A DNA stretch of 6,102 nt from JADHUC01 sp964617665 (GTDB lineage Bacteria > Planctomycetota > Planctomycetia > Pirellulales > Pirellulaceae): contig CAZUAH010000747.1 in assembly GCA_964617665.1 (NCBI GenBank), positions 1 to 6,102 of the forward strand. Reading direction: 5' to 3'. The stretch's first letter is position 1. Each line of letters starts with the position of its first letter. Made by a program: the position numbers and the translations under genes. Below the pieces are notes generated by a model. The model was not told the DNA's origin and made no database searches. It saw only the letters and a program-made list of their open reading frames with translations. Shown piece by piece: positions 1 to 4,536 of this stretch.

Positions 1-2411
1 TGTGGAAGCGGGATATCCCAACCTGGATGACGCACCTGTACAACTTCCGCGCCGGACCCAAACAGCTTCCCCGCCGTCTCGTATCGGTTGGCGACAGCGT
101 CTACGCCACACTGGGCCTTTGCGCACCGGCCGCAAAGCTCGACGGTGCCACAGGAGAGACCCTTCTAACTTATGAGGACTCGGAGAATACCGAAGAACTC
201 GTTTACCACGATGGAATGCTCCTGGCGGTGATCGGCGACCCGCACATCCTGATGGAGAAGGCGGACGGTTGTTTCGGCTATTGGGAAATGGCCGAGTTTG
301 AGAATCCGACAGTCGATAAGTCGATCGTTGCCTACGATGCCGAAACCGGCAAGAAAGTGTGGACCGTCACCGGCGACAATCTCCGGCATACTGCCCCGCT
401 ATCGCTTTGTGCCCTGGATGACAACATCTTCTATCTCGACAACGAACAGCTCCACTGCCTCGATTCGAAGACCGGCAAAGAGCGATGGGCGTCGTCGTTC
501 GAGACAGAGGGAATGTTCCTACGTGCCTATGCGCCCACCGTCGTAGCCCACGACGACGTTATCCTGTGTTTGAAATGGAACCGTCTATGCGCCTACTCCA
601 TCGCATCGGGCGAGAAGCTGTGGGAGAACAAGGGCGCGATGGGTTTCGGCTCGCCTGGTGATCTGTTCGCGATTGGTGACAAGGCATGGGCGGTCCCCAT
701 GACTAAGGCGATATGGCGGGACAGCCGTAGGAACGCGAACGATATCGTCACGACGGGCATCAATATCCCCAAAACCGAATTCCTGAACGAGGCGAAGACG
801 GCCGTTGGTATCGATATCCATACGGGCGAGATCACCGACGAGGTGCCCTTCGCCCACACACAGCACCACCATCGCTGCTACCGCAACAAGGCAACCGAGC
901 AGTATCTGCTGATCGGCCACAGCGGCATCCAGGTCCTCGATCTGGAAACCAAGACCTACGAAACCAACAGGTGGGTCCGTGGTCTATGCCAGTACGGGAT
1001 CATGCCGGCCAATGGATGCATCTACGTCCCACCGGACACGTGTCAATGCTACAGCTCGGGCAAGATCAACGGCTTCTTCGCACTCTCCGAACACAACTCG
1101 TGGGAAGATATCGAAATCACGGCAGCCCTCGAAAAGGGCCCGGCGTACAACTCGGCCCTCCAGCCTCCGGTCTCCAGCCTCCAGCCTCAGCCCGACTGGC
1201 CCACCTACCGCGGCGACAACTCGCGCAGCGGCTCGACAACATGCGAAGTTCCCGCAGAGCCAACCGTGAATTGGTGTGTCCAGCTCGGCAAGACAATTAC
1301 CGCCCCGGTCGTCGCGGCGGACAGGGTCTTCGTCGCCGAACGAGACGCCTATGCCGTTCACTGCCTGGACGTCAAGGATGGCAAACCGGTGTGGAAATAC
1401 TTGGCGAACGGACCCATCGACTCGCCACCCACGATATACAAAGGGCTCTGTATCTTTGGTTGCGGTGACGGATCGGTTTACTGTCTTGACGCGGCGACCG
1501 GAAGCCTGGCGTGGCGATTCAAGACGTCGAAGACCGAGCGGAGGATCGGCCACGAAGACCGGCTCGCATCTCCGTTGCGCATCCACGGCGGCGTGCTGGT
1601 GCAGGAGGATACGGTCTATTTTGCCGCAGGTTATTCATCGAACCTCGACGGCGGCATCCGGCTGTACGGTGTGGACGCCCGGACGGGCAAGCAGCGCTGT
1701 GCCGCGAAACTGGCCTCGGGCCACTGGGGCGACGACGGGCAGTGGGGATTCCTGGCCGACATCCTGGTCTCGGACGGAAAGACGATCAGTATGCGCAATA
1801 CCGGCTTCGACAATCAGCTCGAGCAGGCGAGAGGACGCGGACCCATCGTCGCTGCCACGGGCCTGCTCGAAGACACTTGGTTCCATCGGCAAGGCTGGTC
1901 GTCGGCCATGGGTGGAAAGGGCCAACTCCTTGCGTTCGACGAAAGCCGGGCCGTCAGTGTCACAAGTCCGTATACGGGACTCAAACGTCGCCGCAAGGGA
2001 CAGTACAAGGAGTTCAATCAGGACGGCCATTTTCACCAAAAGTTCACGCGGTACCGGCAAGAGTTCTTTCCCGTCGGCACGACCATCGCATCCAGGGGCG
2101 GACGCAAGAGCGAAGACGCCTGGTCGAAAGACATCACATTGCAGCCCCGCGCCATGGTGTTGGCCGCCGAAAGGCTCTGCCTGGCCGGCTGGATTGACGC
2201 CGTAGCTATCGAAATGAAGACGGGACGAGCAAGCGACCCGACCAACCCAGACGCACACGATTCGGTCTTGCACATCTACACCGCCGACAAAGGCGAATTG
2301 ATCTCCGAATCCAAACTCGAAGCCGAACCCACCTTCGACGGAATGGCAGCAGCCCACGGCAAACTGTTCCTGTCCCTCAAGAACGGAAACCTCCTCTGCA
2401 TGGGCGAGTGA
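1..2411 (+). CDS. PQQ-like beta-propeller repeat protein (5' end outside window)
   Basis: This is a large beta-propeller protein of the PQQ/BamB-like (quinoprotein-fold) type. The first ATG is at 27, but the frame is open to the window edge and reads in-family before it (LWKR-like then DIPTW), so the true start lies upstream. Counting from base 27, 794 residues are visible. Blade motifs repeat: YDAETGKKVW (103-112), LDSKTGKERW (145-154), YSIASGEKLW (190-199), LDVKDGKPVW (447-456), YCLDAATGSLAWRF (485-498). Two halves are visible: residues 1 to about 370, then a Pro/Gln/Ser linker (about 377-390), then a second half opening WPTYRGDNSRSG (391-402). A CxC pair (C339, C341) and an HHHRC cluster (280-284) stand out. 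The fold suggests a scaffold or envelope role; no catalytic site for a PQQ dehydrogenase is recognised. Related planctomycete proteins can have further N-terminal domains, which are not visible here. Family call is firm; function is unknown. Confidence 0.88.
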   Translation, partial: WKRDIPTWMTHLYNFRAGPKQLPRRLVSVGDSVYATLGLCAPAAKLDGATGETLLTYEDSENTEELVYHDGMLLAVIGDPHILMEKADGCFGYWEMAEFENPTVDKSIVAYDAETGKKVWTVTGDNLRHTAPLSLCALDDNIFYLDNEQLHCLDSKTGKERWASSFETEGMFLRAYAPTVVAHDDVILCLKWNRLCAYSIASGEKLWENKGAMGFGSPGDLFAIGDKAWAVPMTKAIWRDSRRNANDIVTTGINIPKTEFLNEAKTAVGIDIHTGEITDEVPFAHTQHHHRCYRNKATEQYLLIGHSGIQVLDLETKTYETNRWVRGLCQYGIMPANGCIYVPPDTCQCYSSGKINGFFALSEHNSWEDIEITAALEKGPAYNSALQPPVSSLQPQPDWPTYRGDNSRSGSTTCEVPAEPTVNWCVQLGKTITAPVVAADRVFVAERDAYAVHCLDVKDGKPVWKYLANGPIDSPPTIYKGLCIFGCGDGSVYCLDAATGSLAWRFKTSKTERRIGHEDRLASPLRIHGGVLVQEDTVYFAAGYSSNLDGGIRLYGVDARTGKQRCAAKLASGHWGDDGQWGFLADILVSDGKTISMRNTGFDNQLEQARGRGPIVAATGLLEDTWFHRQGWSSAMGGKGQLLAFDESRAVSVTSPYTGLKRRRKGQYKEFNQDGHFHQKFTRYRQEFFPVGTTIASRGGRKSEDAWSKDITLQPRAMVLAAERLCLAGWIDAVAIEMKTGRASDPTNPDAHDSVLHIYTADKGELISESKLEAEPTFDGMAAAHGKLFLSLKNGNLLCMGE
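1158..1185 (+). repeat. Heptamer tandem repeat (4 x CTCCAGC-like) inside the propeller gene
   Basis: Four consecutive 7-base units are CTCCAGC, CTCCGGT, CTCCAGC and CTCCAGC, followed by a partial unit CTCAG. They encode the linker residues LQPPVSSLQP (378-387) between the two propeller halves. As 7 is not a multiple of 3, each unit is read in a different frame, and loss or gain of one unit would shift the reading frame. Confidence 0.8.
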
Positions 2412-2420
2412 CCCTGGGAC

Positions 2421-2455
2421 TAGCAAGGATGCGGACAGCCGAAATGTCCGGGCTA
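2421..2455. repeat. Palindromic element just after the propeller gene
   Basis: A 6-bp perfect stem, CGGACA (2432-2437) with TGTCCG (2445-2450), encloses a 7-base loop. An outer TAGC (2421-2424) pairs with GCTA (2452-2455). It sits 10 to 45 bases after the stop codon. There is no T-run after it, so it is not a standard intrinsic terminator. It could stabilise the 3' end of the message or be one copy of a dispersed intergenic palindrome; the second idea rests on general impression of planctomycete genomes and cannot be tested here. Confidence 0.45.
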
Positions 2456-2558
2456 CGACGGTCTCCGGCTGGGTGTTTCCTACGGCACATGTGACGAGAC
2501 AACGCCGTTCTCCGTGATATGGTCGCCAGTGGAGCCGTGAGCAGACCACGATACCGTC

Positions 2559-2594
2559 TTTTTGGGCGTCGCGAAATTACCTATACTTAGCCGC
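2559..2594 (+). promoter_or_regulatory. Candidate promoter for the ATPase-nuclease pair
   Basis: A good -10-like hexamer, TATACT, lies at 2582-2587 in an AT-richer patch. The -35 is poor: a T-rich TTTTTG at 2559-2564 gives a 17-base spacer, while TTGGGC at 2562-2567 gives only 14. A start of transcription near 2594 would leave a leader of about 100 bases before the ATPase ATG at 2695. No other likely promoter was seen between the propeller gene and the ATPase. Confidence 0.3.
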
Positions 2595-2623
2595 AGACGT
2601 CGCGATGAATCGGCTTCGTCGCG
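2567..2623 (+). repeat. CGTCGCGA direct repeats flanking the -10 box (operator-like)
   Basis: CGTCGCGA occurs exactly at 2567-2574 and 2598-2605, offset by 31 bases (about three helical turns), one on each side of TATACT. A third partial copy, CGTCGCG, is at 2617-2623. The core TCGCGA is itself palindromic, as expected for a dimeric regulator's site. The last two copies also form the arms of a hairpin at 2601-2623: 9 pairs including one G-U, with a 5-base loop. No regulator gene is visible in the window. Confidence 0.4.
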
Positions 2624-2683
2624 CTAAGAGCCGAGACTTCTCAATACCTCCAACCCCCGAGTGCGTTTTCCGGGGCAGTGAGT

Positions 2684-2690
2684 GGAGAAG
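2684..2690 (+). promoter_or_regulatory. Ribosome binding site deciding the ATPase start
   Basis: GGAGAAG ends 4 bases before ATG 2695, with GGAG 7 bases away. The in-frame ATG at 2605 has no such site, lies inside a predicted hairpin, and would add 30 residues that do not resemble the family. The homologous N-terminus begins right after ATG 2695 (SITRTLLTDFSVFENADVDF). Confidence 0.7.
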
Positions 2691-2694
2691 CACC

Positions 2695-3756
2695 ATGTCG
2701 ATTACCCGCACACTTCTGACGGATTTCTCGGTATTTGAGAATGCCGATGTGGATTTCTCGCCCGGCCTCAATGTGCTACTCGGAGAGAATGCCACCGGGA
2801 AGTCGCATTTGATGAAACTGCTCTACGGTGCCACCCGGTCGTTCGACCATTTGCCGGGGGGGTCACTGTCGGCCCCGTCAGTCTATGAGTCGCAGCTCGT
2901 GAAGAAGCTGGCCGGAGTGTTCCGACCCCAGGAAAATCAACTGGGGCGCCTAGTCAGACGCTCTCCTGGACGAGGTAAGGCGAACGTCGCGGTTCATTTC
3001 GGTGAAAGCGCGCAAGTCTCGTTTTCGTTGAGCACCTTGGGCCATTTGGAACTAGACGAGATACCGGAGGAGGCTACGCCTCGCGCGATTTTTATTCCTA
3101 GCCGTGAGGCACTCGCGATGTACGAGGGGTTCATCGCGGCCTACGAGCAACGGGAGCTTTCGTTTGATGAAACCTATTTCGACCTGTGCAAGGCATTGAC
3201 GGGAAAGCCATTGCTCGGTCCCAGGGGGCAGGAAGTGGCCAAGCTCGCGCAGCCACTAGAGGAGATTCTGCGAGGAAAGGTAGTCGAAGAGGGTGGCCGG
3301 TTTTACGTGAGATCAGAGAGTGGCCAGGGGAATATCGAGGCTCACCTGCTGGCGGAGGGGCACCGCAAGGTGGCGACGCTCGTGCGATTGATTGTAAACG
3401 GCTCCCTCATGGAGAACTCCGTACTCTTCTGGGATGAGCCGGAAGCGAACCTGAACCCTCGACTGACGACCCAAATTGCCCTGATACTGCGTTCGCTGGC
3501 CGCTGCCGGCGTACAGTTGTTCGTCAGTACGCATGACTACCTACTCTCACAGGAGTTGTCTCTCGCTGCGGAGTACCAAGTTGAGCCGCAGGCTCACACA
3601 AGATTCTTTGCACTTTCGAGGACAGAAAGCGGGATGCCCGTATCCGTCGAATCGGGAAGAGTGCTGGCGGATATCTCATCCAACACGATACTGCAAGAGT
3701 TCGCGGAACATTACAATCGGGAAAGTGAACTATTCTCTCAAGCGGACGGCAAATGA
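2695..3756 (+). CDS. ABC-type/AAA_21-like ATPase, likely defence-type switch
   Basis: A 353-residue ATPase of the ABC/SMC-like 'AAA family ATPase' (AAA_15/AAA_21) group. Visible motifs are Walker A GENATGKS (30-37), signature-like LLAEGHRK (218-225), Walker B VLFWDEPEANLNP (243-255) with the D247-E248 pair, and an H-loop STHD (278-281) with H280. The N-terminus follows the family form, a strand-rich start then GLNVLLGENATGK. It has no long coiled coil, no TOPRIM domain and no membrane segment, so it is shorter than OLD, RecF, SMC or PtuA-type proteins and probably acts as a cytoplasmic dimer. It lies 97 bases upstream of a same-strand nuclease-like gene, which it may activate or restrain. Such ATPases are common sensors in anti-phage modules, but other roles are possible. 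The ATPase call is firm; the defence role is inferred. A G7 run lies in codons 54-56. Confidence 0.88.
   Translation: MSITRTLLTDFSVFENADVDFSPGLNVLLGENATGKSHLMKLLYGATRSFDHLPGGSLSAPSVYESQLVKKLAGVFRPQENQLGRLVRRSPGRGKANVAVHFGESAQVSFSLSTLGHLELDEIPEEATPRAIFIPSREALAMYEGFIAAYEQRELSFDETYFDLCKALTGKPLLGPRGQEVAKLAQPLEEILRGKVVEEGGRFYVRSESGQGNIEAHLLAEGHRKVATLVRLIVNGSLMENSVLFWDEPEANLNPRLTTQIALILRSLAAAGVQLFVSTHDYLLSQELSLAAEYQVEPQAHTRFFALSRTESGMPVSVESGRVLADISSNTILQEFAEHYNRESELFSQADGK
2856..2862 (+). repeat. G7 homopolymer in the ATPase gene
   Basis: Seven consecutive G residues occur early in the coding region, encoding part of PGGS (residues 54-57). A one-base slip would truncate the protein soon after Walker A. 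The tract is at the short end for slippage, so this may simply be codon use. Confidence 0.5.
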
Positions 3757-3763
3757 GCGATAC

Positions 3764-3790
3764 TGCATGAGATCGCAAGGCGATCTTGCA
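3764..3790 (+). promoter_or_regulatory. Intercistronic hairpin between ATPase and nuclease-like gene
   Basis: AGATCGC (3770-3776) and GCGATCT (3780-3786) pair perfectly around a 3-base AAG loop. A G-U pair and, after a 2-base bulge, a TGC/GCA stem extend it. It starts 8 bases after the ATPase stop codon. No T-run follows, so it is not a normal terminator. It could slow RNA decay or tune the ratio of the two products. Confidence 0.45.
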
Positions 3791-3842
3791 CGACCCTCAA
3801 TCGTAGGTGACTGTAGCGTGCCGACATTTGTGAGCGTGGGCT

Positions 3843-3848
3843 AGGAGG
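3843..3848 (+). promoter_or_regulatory. Strong ribosome binding site of the nuclease-like gene
   Basis: A perfect AGGAGG lies 5 bases before ATG 3854 and fixes this start. It overlaps the last two bases of a TAG (3842-3844) that closes a 25-codon open frame beginning at ATG 3767, which could couple translation if that frame is used. Confidence 0.8.
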
Positions 3849-3853
3849 CTCTC

Positions 3854-4402
3854 ATGGCGCGAGAGTTTGACGAAGGCCATCTACGGTTTTCTTTCGACGA
3901 TTCCTGGCACGTGGAGAAGTGGGATGATCATCGCGACTACCGCGAGGGTCTGTGTCGACTTGAGGGTAGTAAGGCGGTGGATATGGTGGGCGTGCCAGGA
4001 TCCGGTGACGCCTACCTGATCGAAATCAAGGATTTCCGCGGCTACCGAATCGAAAACAGATCCCGCTTTGGGGGAGAACTCGAACGCGAAGTTGCCAAAA
4101 AAGTGCGCGACACGGTGGCGGGAATTCTGGCGAGTTATCGGCGTTCCGGCGAGCATCATCTCTGGGAACCGCTGGTCCAAGCGTTTGCTGATCGAAACCG
4201 GCGTATCCGCATTGTCCTCTGGGTCGAGGACGATGTGGCACGTAACGAGTGGCGTTGGCGACAATGTGCTTCTGTGATAACCAAGCAATTGAAGCGAGAA
4301 CTAAGTTGGCTAACCACCAGCGTCCTCGTATGTAACCTTCAGGTGCCGAACCAGCCGCCCGGCTTGACCGTGGCTAATCTCCCAGGGGCCGGAGGAGAGT
4401 AA
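3854..4402 (+). CDS. Putative PD-(D/E)XK-like nuclease, partner of the ATPase
   Basis: I do not know a named family for this 182-residue protein. Its centre reads KAVDMVGV (40-47) then YLIEIKDFRGY (54-64). D43 with E57-x-K59 on a hydrophobic strand matches the D-(X)n-(E/Q)xK core of PD-(D/E)XK nucleases; E31 or E37 could supply the helix-1 acid. A charged helix follows (ELEREVAKKVRDTVAGIL, 75-92), then a strand IRIVLWVEDD (118-127) and a basic helix (about 140-152). The protein is soluble, with no signal peptide or membrane segment. It has a perfect AGGAGG site and sits 97 bases after the ATPase gene on the same strand, so co-transcription is plausible. The likely role is cleavage of DNA or RNA under ATPase control. 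An inactive fold relative, or a DNA-processing role unrelated to defence, remains possible. That the gene is real is nearly certain; the nuclease fold is moderately supported. Confidence 0.72.
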   Translation: MAREFDEGHLRFSFDDSWHVEKWDDHRDYREGLCRLEGSKAVDMVGVPGSGDAYLIEIKDFRGYRIENRSRFGGELEREVAKKVRDTVAGILASYRRSGEHHLWEPLVQAFADRNRRIRIVLWVEDDVARNEWRWRQCASVITKQLKRELSWLTTSVLVCNLQVPNQPPGLTVANLPGAGGE

Positions 4403-4536
4403 CTGAGCCCAAGAAATCAGACCCTAGCTCGTCACGGTGGATACGCGTACCGGAATGCGCCTCAAAGTGCGAATCCCTCTTCATTTCGTGTGTTTTCATG
4501 CCATTCGTGGTTGGATCGTCTTCTCTTTAGGTTCGA
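4403..4536. other. Convergent intergenic spacer, no gene
   Basis: The nuclease-like gene and the symporter gene end here facing each other. No T-run hairpin was seen on either strand. A weak stem (GATCG 4514-4518 with CGATC 4534-4538, 15-base loop) overlaps the symporter stop, and an 8-base palindrome TACGCGTA lies at 4442-4449. The region also holds the degenerate decamer repeat described separately. Open frames crossing it lack homology and ribosome binding sites. Confidence 0.5.
4484..4509. repeat. Degenerate 9-10 base repeat (TTTCGTG-like, 3 units)
   Basis: TTTCGTG (4484-4490), TTTCATG (4494-4500) and ATTCGTG (4503-4509) follow each other at 10- and 9-base steps, close to one helical turn. 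The motif is intergenic, between convergent genes. It resembles a TTCGTG-rich phrase I associate with planctomycete intergenic DNA, but that cannot be verified here. Confidence 0.45.

Noticed and set aside
984..1586. Minus-strand open frame of 200 codons
   Set aside because: It is antisense to the conserved linker and second propeller half, with no homology signal.
1276..2205. Plus-strand open frame of 309 codons
   Set aside because: It is an alternate frame of the propeller gene, with an Arg/Ser-rich low-information translation and no domain.
1635..2549. Minus-strand open frame of 304 codons
   Set aside because: It is antisense to the propeller gene, whose blades run through the whole overlap. 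It has no recognisable domain and is typical of GC-rich shadow frames.
2605..2694. N-terminal extension of the ATPase from ATG 2605
   Set aside because: There is no ribosome binding site, the ATG lies in a hairpin about 10 bases from the likely transcription start, and the 30 extra residues do not resemble the family. ATG 2695 has GGAGAAG.
2721..2760. Exact 10-base repeat GGATTTCTCG at 30-base spacing
   Set aside because: Both copies encode DFS in the ATPase N-terminus, in family-consistent sequence. It is best explained by codon coincidence.
4442..4449. Palindrome TACGCGTA
   Set aside because: It is too short to mean anything alone, with no second copy or flanking symmetry beyond a weak CGGT/ACCG.
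2412..4536. Mobile island boundaries (att sites, insertion sequence ends, target duplications) around the ATPase-nuclease pair
   Set aside because: I found no integrase, transposase, tRNA, or matching direct repeats at the two ends, so acquisition by transfer is not supported by the sequence itself.
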